From positions 286,353 through 350,352 of the forward strand of contig CAWDDB010000005.1 in assembly GCA_963800975.1 (NCBI GenBank): 64,000 bases of DNA, written 5' to 3'. Below, in pieces: positions 7,992 through 16,892 of this stretch. The notes under the pieces were generated by a model. The model worked only from the letters and a program-made list of their open reading frames with translations. It was not told the DNA's origin and ran no database searches. Made by a program: the position numbers and the translations under genes. Source of the stretch: JALYGY01 sp963800975 (GTDB lineage Bacteria > Actinomycetota > Rubrobacteria > Rubrobacterales > Rubrobacteraceae). Positions within the stretch are counted from its first letter, which is position 1, and each line of letters opens with the position of its first letter.

Positions 7992-9557
7992 TTGCGCCTA
8001 CACGATTTCCTCGACCGCTGGGCCGACGCGTGGCCCGGGACGCAGTTCGCGGCGCAGGGCGAGCGTCGCCCGACGTACCGCGAAGCGCAGGCCGCGGTGA
8101 ACCGACTGGCCAATGCATTTATCTCCGCCGGCCTGCGGGTAGGCGATCGAGTCGCGGTCCTCTCCAAGAACAGCATCGAGTACGTTCTGATCTACTTCGC
8201 CGCTTCAAAGGCGGGTGTCGCCGTGGTACCCCTCAACTACCGGTTGGCGGTGCCGGAGTGGACTTACATCCTCGACGACGTCCAACCAAGGATGCTCATC
8301 GCCGACGGGCAGTATCTCGCCACCATAGACGGCTTCCGAAGCAAGCTAGTAACCGTCGAGCACTTCGTCGCCCTAGGTGCGGCAGGTCTCGTGGGCTGGG
8401 AAAGCTTTCATGACTGGGTGACCGACGAGCCAAGCACACCGCCCGATTGCCTAGTCACCGAGGAGAGCGACGCCTACCAGATGTACACGAGCGGGACCAC
8501 CGGGCATCCTAAAGGGGCGGTCCTCACCCACCGCGCCGTGACGGCAAACGTCCGTCAGATCGGGCACGTGCTCCAGCTCGAGCCCGGCGAGCGCAGCCTG
8601 GTCGTGGCGCCTCTGTTCCACGCGGCTGCCGTTCCCAGCACCTTTACTTGTGTCTCTCGGGGCGGCTGCCTGTACATCCAGGAGGACTTTGATCCTTCGG
8701 AGGTCATCCGAGCCTTGAGCGAAGAGCGAATCTGCTACGCCGTGCTCGTGCCGGCGATGATCCAGGCGTGTCTCGTCGGGGTGCCGGATGCTGCCAAGCG
8801 ATCCTACGATTCCCTGCGGTTGGTCTACTACGGCGCATCGCCCATCGCCGAACAGACACTGCGATGGGCGATGGACGCGTTCCAGTGTGGCTTTGTCCAG
8901 TCGTATGGGATGACCGAGGCGACCCAAGCCCTGACCTTCCTATCCCCGGCTGATCACCGGCGCGGGTTGGACGAGCAGCCCGAGCTGCTGCTCTCTTCCG
9001 GAAGCCCGGCAACGGAGACGGAGATCCGAATCGTGGCCGATAACGATACCCCCCTGCCCAATGGGACTCCCGGTGAGATCGTTGCCCGTGGTCCACAGCT
9101 GATGCGGGGCTACTGGGATCGGCCGGATGAGTCGGCGGAGGTACTCCGTGGCGGCTGGCTGCACACGGGCGATGTCGGTTCCGTAGACGACGAAGGCTAC
9201 CTCTACGTCCAGGATCGGCTGAAGGACATGATCGTTTCGGGCGGGGAAAACGTCTACCCACGGGTCGTCGAAGACGCCCTGTTCGGACACCCGGACATCG
9301 CCGATGCTGCCGTCATCGGGGTGCCGGATGAGCGGTGGGGCGAGACGGTGAAAGCCGTCGTCGTGCTACGCACGGGAACGACGACCACCGAGGAGGAGAT
9401 CATCGGTTTCTGCCGCGGGAAGTTGGGTAGCTTCGAATTGCCTCGCACGGTGGATTTCGTCGACGCGCTGCCGCGTAACCCGAGCGGGAAAGTGCTCAAG
9501 CGCGTTGTGCGTGAGCGGTACTGGGCCGGCCAGAACCGGCGCGTCGCCGGAGCATAG
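7992..9557 (+). CDS. AMP-forming acyl-CoA ligase/synthetase
   Basis: A class I adenylate-forming enzyme of about 521 residues. Motifs in order: the phosphate loop YTSGTTGHPKGAVLTH, the YGMTEATQ segment, GWLHTGDVGSVDDEGYLYV, the hinge DRLKDMIVSGGENVYP, and the C-terminal lysine motif NPSGKVLKR. It activates a carboxylic acid to the acyl-AMP and then to the CoA thioester; chain length and identity are not readable. I prefer the TTG at 7992, eight bases after GGAGG, over the ATG at 7920, which lacks a ribosome site and adds 24 unconserved residues. It converges with an enoyl-CoA hydratase, so the pair probably serves one acid-degradation route. Confidence 0.88.
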   Translation: MRLHDFLDRWADAWPGTQFAAQGERRPTYREAQAAVNRLANAFISAGLRVGDRVAVLSKNSIEYVLIYFAASKAGVAVVPLNYRLAVPEWTYILDDVQPRMLIADGQYLATIDGFRSKLVTVEHFVALGAAGLVGWESFHDWVTDEPSTPPDCLVTEESDAYQMYTSGTTGHPKGAVLTHRAVTANVRQIGHVLQLEPGERSLVVAPLFHAAAVPSTFTCVSRGGCLYIQEDFDPSEVIRALSEERICYAVLVPAMIQACLVGVPDAAKRSYDSLRLVYYGASPIAEQTLRWAMDAFQCGFVQSYGMTEATQALTFLSPADHRRGLDEQPELLLSSGSPATETEIRIVADNDTPLPNGTPGEIVARGPQLMRGYWDRPDESAEVLRGGWLHTGDVGSVDDEGYLYVQDRLKDMIVSGGENVYPRVVEDALFGHPDIADAAVIGVPDERWGETVKAVVVLRTGTTTTEEEIIGFCRGKLGSFELPRTVDFVDALPRNPSGKVLKRVVRERYWAGQNRRVAGA

Positions 9558-9579
9558 CTAAGTGTGATGACGAAGGGCG

Positions 9580-10341
9580 CTAGCCGCGACGCCCGGCGCG
9601 GCGGCGCCATGCTTCCCTGGCCGATTCTACATCGGGTGAGGCCAGGCACTCGGCCAGCAGCGGCAGGGACTCCCGATAGACCGTCTCGAAAGGCGCATCG
9701 AGGGCCCGCTCTATCAGGTGTTTCGAAGCCGTGCTCGCGGTGCGTGGCGCATCGAGATAGGTCGTGAGCACCTCGGCAACGCCCGCTTCGAAGTTTTCGG
9801 CGGGCACGAGATGGTCGATCAGACCCAGGCGCAGCGCTTCCTTCGGTCCGATGATCTCGCCCGAGAGGATCAAGCGTCGGGCCGGTCCAAGCCCGATCAA
9901 GCGCGGGAGTCGGAAGACTGCCATGCCCGGGAATATTCCCTCCTGGACGGCCGGCAAGCCGAGACGACAATCCGTGCTACAGACGCGGATGTCGCAGGAG
10001 ATGGCGAGTTGCACTCCGCCCCCAAGACAGTAGCCGTGTAGGGTCGCTATGGTGATCTTGTCCATCAGCTCTAATTCGCGAAAGGCTCGCTCCTGGCCTT
10101 CGTAGAAGCCGTCCGGGATCCCCTCCCGACTCAACATCTCCAGATCCATCCCCGCGCAGAACGCCCGACCGGCACCGCGCACGAGAACTACCCGCACGCC
10201 GGACTCGGTTGCCACCGTGCGCACCGCTGCTTCGAGTGCCTGGACCCAGGCCAGGTTCTCGGCGTTCAGAACATCGGGCCGATTGAGCGTGATTCTCGCC
10301 AACGGCCCATCGATCTCCAGTACGACGGTGCTCTGATCCAT
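9580..10341 (-). CDS. Enoyl-CoA hydratase/isomerase family protein
   Basis: A 253-residue crotonase-fold protein. It shows ARITLNRPDVLNAEN at the start, the first oxyanion-hole loop VRGAGRAFCAGMDLEML, and the second loop TLHGYCLGGGVQLAISCDIR, followed by CRLGLPAVQEGIFPG where hydratases carry a catalytic Glu. It hydrates or isomerises 2-enoyl-CoA esters. I start it at the ATG at 10341, after GAGGGGTG; the open frame extends 33 codons further upstream without similarity. It ends 22 bases from the stop of the acyl-CoA ligase on the opposite strand. Confidence 0.85.
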   Translation of the reverse strand: MDQSTVVLEIDGPLARITLNRPDVLNAENLAWVQALEAAVRTVATESGVRVVLVRGAGRAFCAGMDLEMLSREGIPDGFYEGQERAFRELELMDKITIATLHGYCLGGGVQLAISCDIRVCSTDCRLGLPAVQEGIFPGMAVFRLPRLIGLGPARRLILSGEIIGPKEALRLGLIDHLVPAENFEAGVAEVLTTYLDAPRTASTASKHLIERALDAPFETVYRESLPLLAECLASPDVESAREAWRRRAGRRG

Positions 10342-10411
10342 GTTCACCCCTCGGACTAATTCTCCTACCAGGGTATCGCATCCGGGCTCCGGGTTGCCTT
10401 CATTTACCCAA

Positions 10412-10534
10412 CGTCGTGGAGGACCGAAAACGCACGCCATCCGCGTGATCCTGGACGCCGTCCTCTACGTCTCGAAGAGCGGCCGTCCGTGCCTGCTACT
10501 TTCCCGAGGCTTCCCGCCCTGGGAGACCATCTAG
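10412..10534 (+). pseudogene. IS5-type transposase N-terminal remnant
   Basis: A short frame reads VILDAVLYVSKSGRPCLLLS followed by RGFPPWETI and a stop. This matches the N-terminal domain of IS5-family transposases (family pattern: R-E-V/I-x-N/D-A-I-L-Y-V-x-x-S/T-G-C-x-W-R-x-L-P-x-D-F-P-P-W-x-T). The usual C-W-R is here C-L-L, and everything after the first helices is gone. It lies between the hydratase and the copper oxidase. The rest of 10342-10677 shows no other gene. Confidence 0.6.
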
Positions 10535-10677
10535 GAAGATTTCAGGTGTTATGCATCGGATTGGCGCCGAATGCTCGCGAATCAACCCCGAACACAACTT
10601 TCGGTAGAGGTCTCTCTACCCGGTTTAGGGCTACCTTCGGCTCGTACGACGCAAGCGAGTAGAGAGCAGGTTGCCCC

Positions 10678-12837
10678 ATGTTCGAAGCGATTCTCGGCGC
10701 CGGCGCGATGGTTGCGCCGGTCCTCCTTGCCACGTGGTTGCTCGCGGGTTACCTGGCCGGCCGGCTCGCTTTCCGCCGGGATGGCGGCCGGTTGCGGCTC
10801 GGGGCGTGGGCGTTGCTCGCGGTCCTGGCGACCGCGGGTCTGCTGACGGCGGCGGAGCTGTTCGTCGTGGGGCAGCTATGGTCGTACGGCTGGCTGTTCG
10901 TGAAAGACAGGGTCGTTCTGGTCCTGCCGCCGCTCCTTCTGCCGGCGTTGGCGGTGATCGTGCTCTCCGTTCCGAGGTTGTGGACGCTGGCGCGCGGTAC
11001 CGGTGTTGAGTCGAAGGCTCCGTTGGAGGCCGATGGGAGATCCGGGGCCTCGGATCCCTTTCTCGTGGTCCCGGTCCAAGCGACGGTGGTCGGCGCGGCC
11101 CTCTTCGCTTACGTCGTCTGGTTTCCTCCGGGTCTCCCGTCTGCGGGTGCTGCCCTCACCCTCTGGGGGCTGTTCGCCGCGTCCGTCGCAGCGTTGTGGT
11201 TCAGGCAGCGCCGACGCCACCTGAAGGTCCGGTCCGTTGGCTTCGCCGCGCCCGGGTTCGGTCTCCGTCTTGTGCGGGCGGGCGTCCTGGGGCTGGTGAT
11301 CTTCGCCGGCCTCGTGGCCTGGTTCTCCTACTCGGTGCAGTCGAGCACGCTTCCCGGCAGGTTCAGCATGATGGCCCACGAGAACGTGGACTACGGCGGC
11401 GGACCGGAGGTCGGACACGGTGCGGGAAACTCGCACGGCGCGATGCGGGCCGCGCACGCCCACGAAGGGGGACACGGGGACCACGCCGGTCACGGCTCGT
11501 CCGGAAGCCTGACCGAGCTTGCCGGTCCGGAGGACGAGAGGCCCGACCGGCGGTTCACCCTTGACGCGCGCAAGAGCACCGTGCGGCTTGGCTCGGGCAC
11601 GACGGTCGAGGCATGGACGTTCGACGGCAAGGCCCCCGGTCCGGAGTTGCGAGCTCGGCAGGGGGAGCTCGTCGAGGTCTTTCTCGAGAACGAGGATATT
11701 GAGGACGGTGTGACCCTGCATTGGCACGGCGTGGATGTCCCCAACGCCGAGGATGGCGTCGCGGGGCTCACCCAGGACGCGGTGCGGCCGGGCGGGCGTC
11801 ACGTCTATCGGTTCAGGGCGGATCAGGCGGGCACGTACTGGTACCACTCCCACCAGGTCTCCTCGGAGCAGGTCGAGAAGGGACTCTTTGGTTCTCTGAT
11901 CGTAGAGCCGCGCGAACGGGAGCCGATCGAACAAGAACGGGAGATCACGCTTCTGGCCCACTCCTGGGAGGGGGAGGGAGACGACATACCGACGCTGGTG
12001 GGCTCCTCAGACACGCTCGAACGTCGCGCCGTCGCCCCGGGGACGCCGGTAAGGCTGCGGCTGATCAACACCGACAGCTACCCCGTGACCTTCTCCCTCG
12101 CGGGTACCCGTTATGAAGTCGCCGCGATCGACGGCACCGACTCGAACGCCCCGGCGGCCCTGACCAACACCAGACTCAAGCTGGCGGCCGGCGGACGCTA
12201 CGACGTGACGTTCGATATGCCAGACAGGCCGGTCTGGGTCGGCACGCCTCGGGACGAAGGCTTCGCGGGCGGGGATCGGAGGCTGGGCCTCCTTCTGAGC
12301 AAGGACGGCGCGGGCCGCGTGCCCGCCGTCAAGGACGGTCCGGAGTTCGACCCCGCGAGCTACGGCAAACCGGAGCCGACGCCCTTCGGCTTGGGGAGCG
12401 ACTTCGACCGGGAGTTCGAGGTGGTGATGGACAACCGCATGGGTTTCTACGACGGGACCTTTAACGGGCTGTGGACGATCAACGGCGAGGTGTTCCCAGA
12501 CACGCCCATGCAGATGGTCAGCGAAGGAGACCTCGTGAAGACGACCTTCGTCAACCGCAGCTTCATGGACCATCCCATGCACCTGCACGGCCACCACGTA
12601 CTCGTCTTGAGCCGCAACGGCGAGCCGGTCAGCGGCAGCCCGTGGTGGGCCGACACCCTCAACGTCGCACCCGGCGAGTCCTACGAGATCGCTTTCCGCG
12701 CGGACAACCCTGGCATCTGGATGGACCACTGCCACAACCTCGACCATGCCGCCGTGGGCATGACGATGCACCTCGGCTACGAAGGCGTGACCACGCCCTA
12801 CGAAGCGGGCAAGGCTACCGGCAATACTCCGGAGTAG
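10678..12837 (+). CDS. Membrane-anchored multicopper oxidase
   Basis: A 719-residue protein. About six membrane segments fill residues 1-215. A His-rich linker follows (residues about 245-270, including HAHEGGHGDHAGHG). Then come cupredoxin domains with all four copper motifs: TLHWHGVDVP, YWYHSHQ, HPMHLHGHH and MDHCHNLDHAAVGM. The last holds the type 1/type 3 ligands Cys-His and the axial Met. The enzyme should oxidise a substrate on the outer face and reduce O2 to water; Cu(I) or a phenol is a reasonable guess. Fusion to a multi-span membrane domain is less usual than a signal peptide. The ribosome site is weak (AGCAGG). Confidence 0.88.
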   Translation: MFEAILGAGAMVAPVLLATWLLAGYLAGRLAFRRDGGRLRLGAWALLAVLATAGLLTAAELFVVGQLWSYGWLFVKDRVVLVLPPLLLPALAVIVLSVPRLWTLARGTGVESKAPLEADGRSGASDPFLVVPVQATVVGAALFAYVVWFPPGLPSAGAALTLWGLFAASVAALWFRQRRRHLKVRSVGFAAPGFGLRLVRAGVLGLVIFAGLVAWFSYSVQSSTLPGRFSMMAHENVDYGGGPEVGHGAGNSHGAMRAAHAHEGGHGDHAGHGSSGSLTELAGPEDERPDRRFTLDARKSTVRLGSGTTVEAWTFDGKAPGPELRARQGELVEVFLENEDIEDGVTLHWHGVDVPNAEDGVAGLTQDAVRPGGRHVYRFRADQAGTYWYHSHQVSSEQVEKGLFGSLIVEPREREPIEQEREITLLAHSWEGEGDDIPTLVGSSDTLERRAVAPGTPVRLRLINTDSYPVTFSLAGTRYEVAAIDGTDSNAPAALTNTRLKLAAGGRYDVTFDMPDRPVWVGTPRDEGFAGGDRRLGLLLSKDGAGRVPAVKDGPEFDPASYGKPEPTPFGLGSDFDREFEVVMDNRMGFYDGTFNGLWTINGEVFPDTPMQMVSEGDLVKTTFVNRSFMDHPMHLHGHHVLVLSRNGEPVSGSPWWADTLNVAPGESYEIAFRADNPGIWMDHCHNLDHAAVGMTMHLGYEGVTTPYEAGKATGNTPE

Positions 12838-12977
12838 TCATCGGCGGGGGAGCGGGTAGCGCAGATCCGGGGTGTTCCGGACGCTCGCCCTCCAGTACCC
12901 TCGGATCGCAAGTCGAGGCGGAGAGGATCCAGAACGGAGCAGTGTACAGGGTTGGTCAGGCTTCAGGGAGGCTCGTC

Positions 12978-13334
12978 GTGGAGAGAGTGGTAGGGATAGG
13001 CGGGGTGTTCTTCCGTGCAGATAGCCCCGAGGAGCTAAGGGCATGGTACGCGGAGAACCTAGGCGTCGTAGATCCGCCAGGCAGCGTCTGGTCCCAAGAA
13101 GCGGGGCCGACGGTCTTTGCGACGTTCCCGCGAGACACCGAGTACTTTGGCAGCAGAGAGAAGGCATTCATGCTGAACTTCCGCGTCGCGGATCTGGACT
13201 CCTTGCTTGCCCAGCTCCGCGCGGCCGGGATCGAGTCAGTGGGGGAGGAGGACCAGGAGGGGATCGGGCGGTTCGCCTGGATCGTGGACCCAGAGGGCAA
13301 TCGTATCGAGTTGTGGGAGCCTTCGTTCCCGTGA
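12978..13334 (+). CDS. VOC-family (glyoxalase-fold) protein
   Basis: A 118-residue protein with the two-beta-alpha-beta-beta-beta VOC layout: VVGIGGVFFRADSPEELRAW at the start, GSVWSQEAGPTVFATFP in the middle, and the C-terminal WIVDPEGNRIELWEP, whose Glu is a usual metal ligand. It starts at GTG 12978 behind GGGAGG; the open frame runs far upstream in the shadow of the copper oxidase. VOC proteins include glyoxalases, dioxygenases and resistance proteins. The function is not assignable. It converges on the IclR gene. Confidence 0.82.
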   Translation: MERVVGIGGVFFRADSPEELRAWYAENLGVVDPPGSVWSQEAGPTVFATFPRDTEYFGSREKAFMLNFRVADLDSLLAQLRAAGIESVGEEDQEGIGRFAWIVDPEGNRIELWEPSFP

Positions 13335-13366
13335 GCCAGGACGGCTTCGCCGGGCCGACCGGTGGA

Positions 13367-14092
13367 TCACGCGCCGACCGCGCCCTCGATCTCGTGCGCG
13401 GCCGCGACTACGGGCTCGGCCAGGCGCTCGCCGGGATGCTCACCGAGGCGGGAGACCGGGCCGCTCGCGCATACCGCCGCCCGCAACTCCCCGTTCGCGC
13501 CGAACACCGGCGCGCTCACGCTCGCGACCCCCGCTTCGCGCTCGGCCACGCTCTCGGCCCATCCCCGCTCGCGGACCTCCCCTAGCTCAACCGACAAAGA
13601 CGAAGGCTCCCCGTTCTCCGCCCACGCGAGGAGCACCTTGCCGCCCGAGCCGCGGTCGAGCGGCAGCACGGCGCCGACCGGCACCGTGTCCCTCAGACCC
13701 CCGCCCGTCCGCTCGACGGAGGCGACGCACACCCGCCGATCCCCCTCCCTCACGTATAGCTGCGTGCTCTCCCCGGTCTCGTCCCTGAGAGACACCAGCG
13801 AGTCCCGCGCCGCCTCCGTGAGATCCAGCCCCACCGCCCTGCTCCCCCACAACGAGAGCCGCAGGCCGAGCGAGTAACGTCCCCCATCGCGCCCAACCAG
13901 CCGGTGCGCCTCCAGCGCGGCCAGCAGCCGGTGCGCAGTCGGCCGCGGTAAGCCCGTCGCGCCTACCACCTCGGCCAGCGTCGCGGGCCCCCCCTCGGCC
14001 AGGAAGGAGAGGATAACCACAGCCTTGTCCAATACCCCGACCCCGCTCGCTACTACCTTGCCTTCGGCCACGCGTCCCTCTATACTGTCCAT
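13367..14092 (-). CDS. IclR-family transcriptional regulator
   Basis: A 241-residue protein of typical IclR length. The N-terminal winged helix covers residues 18-80 (LDKAVVILSFLAEGGPATLA, then GLPRPTAHRLLAALEAHRLV). The C-terminal effector domain contains VPLDRGSGGKVLLAW in its LPL-x-x-x-x-x-G-K form and the late GVASVSAPVFGANGELRAAV. It diverges from the methyltransferase/oxidase/leuCD run. The 54 bases between the two starts carry two overlapping perfect palindromes, so it most likely represses or activates that run and itself. IclR proteins usually bind small organic acids. Confidence 0.9.
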   Translation of the reverse strand: MDSIEGRVAEGKVVASGVGVLDKAVVILSFLAEGGPATLAEVVGATGLPRPTAHRLLAALEAHRLVGRDGGRYSLGLRLSLWGSRAVGLDLTEAARDSLVSLRDETGESTQLYVREGDRRVCVASVERTGGGLRDTVPVGAVLPLDRGSGGKVLLAWAENGEPSSLSVELGEVRERGWAESVAEREAGVASVSAPVFGANGELRAAVCASGPVSRLGEHPGERLAEPVVAAAHEIEGAVGA

Positions 14093-14097
14093 ATGTT

Positions 14098-14124
14098 AGA
14101 CATTATGTCTCATTATATGAGACA
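14098..14124. promoter_or_regulatory. Overlapping palindromic operators between iclR and the methyltransferase operon
   Basis: Two perfect palindromes overlap. AGACAT-T-ATGTCT spans 14098-14110 (13 bp). TGTCTCAT-TAT-ATGAGACA spans 14106-14124 (19 bp). The shared half TGTCT lies in the overlap. The site sits five bases upstream of the iclR start and 21 bases upstream of the divergent ATG. The size and position fit an IclR-type operator. Confidence 0.75.
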
Positions 14125-14145
14125 AAACAACAAGGACCGTTAGCT

Positions 14146-14934
14146 ATGCTGGAATGGGATGCCACCGAGTACGAGGCGGTCTCGGGGCCGCAGACGGGTT
14201 GGGGCGCGGACTTTCTCGGGTACTTTCTGAAGCGCCGTGGTCTGAGGGGCGACGAGAAGGTAGTGGACGTGGGGTGCGGGACGGGACGGGTGACGGAGAT
14301 GCTGTTGCGGCACCTGCCCCGCGGGTCGGTGGTGGCGGTGGACGCATCGGGGGCGATGGCCGAGGCTTCGAGGCGTCGTTTCGCTGGGGACCCGAGGGTA
14401 CGGGTAGAGCATCGGGATGTTCTCGAGCTGGAGGTGGAGGAGCCGGTCGACGTCGTTTTCTCGACCGCCACTTTTCACTGGATCCTGGACCACGAGAGGC
14501 TCTTTGGCCATCTCGCTGGGCTCATCAAGCCAGGGGGCATGCTGGTGGCCCAGTGCGGCGGCCGCGGCAACATCGCCCGAACGCTAGCCGTAACGGAGCA
14601 GGTCATGGGCGAGGAGCGTTACGAGGACGCCTTCGCCGATTGGGAGACGGGCTGGAACTTCGCCGGCGCGGAGGAGACGAAGGCCCGCCTGGAGGCCGCC
14701 GGGTTCGGCAAGGCCGAGACGTGGCTGCACGAGGAGCTAGCCGAGTTCGGCTCCGCGGGTGAGCTGGCCCGCTTTCTCAAGACGGTGGTGTTGCAGCGCC
14801 ACCTGGCGTTCTTGCCCGAGGGCGAGAGGGACGAGTTCGTGGCTACGGTGGCCGGGCGGCTCGCGCAGGGAGGCGCGCCCCTCGTGGATTACGTCAGGTT
14901 GAACATGCTCGCGACCCGGTCTGGGGCCGCGTGA
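14146..14934 (+). CDS. Class I SAM-dependent methyltransferase
   Basis: A 262-residue Rossmann methyltransferase. Motif I is VVDVGCGTGRVTEMLL (about residue 42), the acidic end of beta-2 is VVAVDASGAM, and the post-I segment is VDVVFSTATFHWILDHERLF, followed by LIKPGGMLVAQCGG. The F-H-W-I-x-D stretch and overall layout resemble trans-aconitate methyltransferase, but I do not claim that activity. AAGGA precedes the ATG. It is the first gene of an overlapping run with an FAD oxidase, a second methyltransferase and leuCD, downstream of the IclR operator. Confidence 0.83.
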   Translation: MLEWDATEYEAVSGPQTGWGADFLGYFLKRRGLRGDEKVVDVGCGTGRVTEMLLRHLPRGSVVAVDASGAMAEASRRRFAGDPRVRVEHRDVLELEVEEPVDVVFSTATFHWILDHERLFGHLAGLIKPGGMLVAQCGGRGNIARTLAVTEQVMGEERYEDAFADWETGWNFAGAEETKARLEAAGFGKAETWLHEELAEFGSAGELARFLKTVVLQRHLAFLPEGERDEFVATVAGRLAQGGAPLVDYVRLNMLATRSGAA

Positions 14935-16095
14935 GGTCCGCCGAGGTAGTCGTTATCGGGGCGGGTGTCGTCGGGGCGAGCGTCGCCTACCACCTCGCCG
15001 AGCGGGGGTGTGGTCCCGTGGTGGTGCTCGAGCGCGAGGCGGGGCCGGGGCGCGGCAGCACCGGGCGGGCGAGCGGGGGGTTTCGCGGCCAGTTCGCTTC
15101 GGAGACCAACGTGCGGCTCTCGCTGCTCGCGCGCGAGAAGCTCCTGCGCTTCGAGGAGGAGCTGGGGGTGGACCCCGGCTACCGCCAGTGCGGGTACCTC
15201 TTCTTGGCCGACGACGAGGCGCGGCTCGAGGCGTTGCGGGAGACACAAAGCGTCCAGAGGGCGGCCGGGCTCGAGGAGGCGAGGGAGGTGCGGCCGGAAG
15301 AGATAGCCGAGTTGAACCCGGCGGTACCGGTCGAGGGGCTCGTCGGAGGGGTGTACTGCCCGACCGACGGGTTTATCCGGCCGCCGCAGATCCTGCGCGG
15401 CTACGTCGAGGGCGCCGAGCAGCTCGGCGTCCGGTTCGAGTACGGCGTGCTGGTTGACGGGATTCGAGCTCGACGGGGAGGGCGCAATCTCCGGCGTGCG
15501 TACCCCCAGCGGAGAGATCGCCGCGGGCTCTGTCGTCAACGCGGCGGGGCCTTGGGCCGGCGTGGTGGGGCGGGACACGGGGCTCGAGATCCCCGTGGAG
15601 CCCCTGCGCAGGCAGGTGGCCATTACGCACCCGTTCGACGCCTTGCCCGAGGACATGCCGATGACGATCTTCGTCGAGGACGGGTTCCACCTGCGCGTGC
15701 GCGACGGCCGGGTGATGCTCCTGTTTCCCGACGAGCCCGACGTCGCCGATCCCTTCGACCAGGGCGTCGAGGAGGCGTGGGTCGGTGCGGTCGAGGAGAT
15801 GGCGCACAGGCACGTACCCTGCCTCGAGGAAGCCTCTATCGACAGGGAGAGTTGCTGGGCCGGCCTGTACGAGATGTCCCCAGACGACCACGCGCTGCTG
15901 GGGAGAGCGGAGGAGGTAGGAAACCTCTACCTGGCCAACGGTTCGTCCGGTCACGGGGTCATGCACGCACCCGCGCTCGGCCAGTTGCTCGCGGAGATCA
16001 TGGTGGAAGGCGAGGCGAGCACGCTAGACACGCGCGCGCTGCGCCCCTCCCGCTTCGCCGAAAACGAACCGAACCTCGCCCCGAAGATACTATAA
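14931..16095 (+). pseudogene. FAD-dependent amine/sarcosine oxidase-type oxidoreductase, one frameshift
   Basis: A DAO-family flavoprotein of about 388 residues split over two frames. The first half has the FAD fold VVVIGAGVVGASVAYHLAER and the GRASGGFRGQF substrate/FAD loop. The second half, in the next frame, has SVVNAAGPWAGVVGRDTG, YEMSPDDHALLG and the late LYLANGSSGHGVMHAPALGQ. The frames join near 15453, where an extra T in GGTTGACGGG would explain the slip: removing it gives a continuous V-T-G-F-E-L. Either a sequencing error or a recent mutation. Relatives oxidise N-methyl or secondary amines. It starts at a GTG overlapping the methyltransferase stop. Confidence 0.8.
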
Positions 16096-16103
16096 GGGGC
16101 TGC

Positions 16104-16892
16104 ATGCGCGTGAGTACGGACGAACGGAAGGAGACGCGTGGAAAACCCGAGGGCGCTAGCACGGGAAGCACGGGGTTGAGCATCGAGGCCTCGTTCGATG
16201 AGGCGGCGGCCGGCTACGACAGGGCCCGCCGGCAGCTGGTTCCCGGCCTCGAGGGCTTCTACGGGGCGGCGCTCGAGAGCATCCCCTTCGGGCGGGACGC
16301 GGAGATCCGGGTTCTCGACCTGGGAGCCGGGACGGGGCTCTTGAGCGCGATGGTCGCCGAGGGCTTTCCTCGCTCGCGGGTAACGCTCGTCGACCTCTCG
16401 GTGGAGATGCTGCGGGTGGCGCGGCGGCGCATGCCGGAGTCGAACGGGCGCTTCGCGTTCCGCACCATGGACTACGCGCGCAAGCCGTTGCCCGCGGGCG
16501 GGTACGACCTCGTCGTCTCGGCGCTCTCGATCCACCACCTCACGCACGGGGACAAGAGGGAGGTCTTCGAGCGGGTCCACGACTCCCTCGTGGTGGGCGG
16601 CTACTTCGTCAACGCCGACCAGGTGCTCGGCGAGACCGAGGAAGAGGAAGAGGGCTACAACAAGTGGTGGCTGCGGCGGGTACGCGAGGCGGGGGTGTCG
16701 GAAGAGGATCTCGGCGCGGCGCTCGCCCGCATGAGGGCCGACAGGAACGCCACCCTGCGGGCGCAGCTGGGGTGGCTGGAGGACGTCGGGTTCGAGGAGG
16801 TCCGCTGCGCCTACGCGGACCACAGGTTCGCGGTCTACGGTGGCCGCAAAGGGCTAACGCACACTGGTAAAAGAAAGGAAAGCGATGGATAG
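16104..16892 (+). CDS. Class I SAM-dependent methyltransferase (second copy in the run)
   Basis: A 262-residue methyltransferase with motif I IRVLDLGAGTGLLSAMVAE, an acidic V-T-L-V-D at beta-2, and YDLVVSALSIHHLTHGDKRE before a conserved GGYFVNADQVLGE. The acidic EEEEE loop after VLGET and the S-I-H-H-L motif resemble ubiquinone-type and small-molecule methyltransferases. It begins at ATG 16104 behind AAGGGG. Its last codons overlap the leuC start by eight bases. It is not closely similar to the first methyltransferase, so it is not a simple duplicate. Confidence 0.82.
   Translation: MRVSTDERKETRGKPEGASTGSTGLSIEASFDEAAAGYDRARRQLVPGLEGFYGAALESIPFGRDAEIRVLDLGAGTGLLSAMVAEGFPRSRVTLVDLSVEMLRVARRRMPESNGRFAFRTMDYARKPLPAGGYDLVVSALSIHHLTHGDKREVFERVHDSLVVGGYFVNADQVLGETEEEEEGYNKWWLRRVREAGVSEEDLGAALARMRADRNATLRAQLGWLEDVGFEEVRCAYADHRFAVYGGRKGLTHTGKRKESDG

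Noticed and set aside
16800..16890. T-box or leader-peptide attenuator before leuC
   Set aside because: leuC overlaps the preceding methyltransferase gene by eight bases, leaving no leader.
14931..16892. A 653-residue oxidase-methyltransferase fusion
   Set aside because: The middle part of the frame is arginine-rich noise; the oxidase continues in another frame to 16095 and the methyltransferase has its own ATG and ribosome site at 16104.
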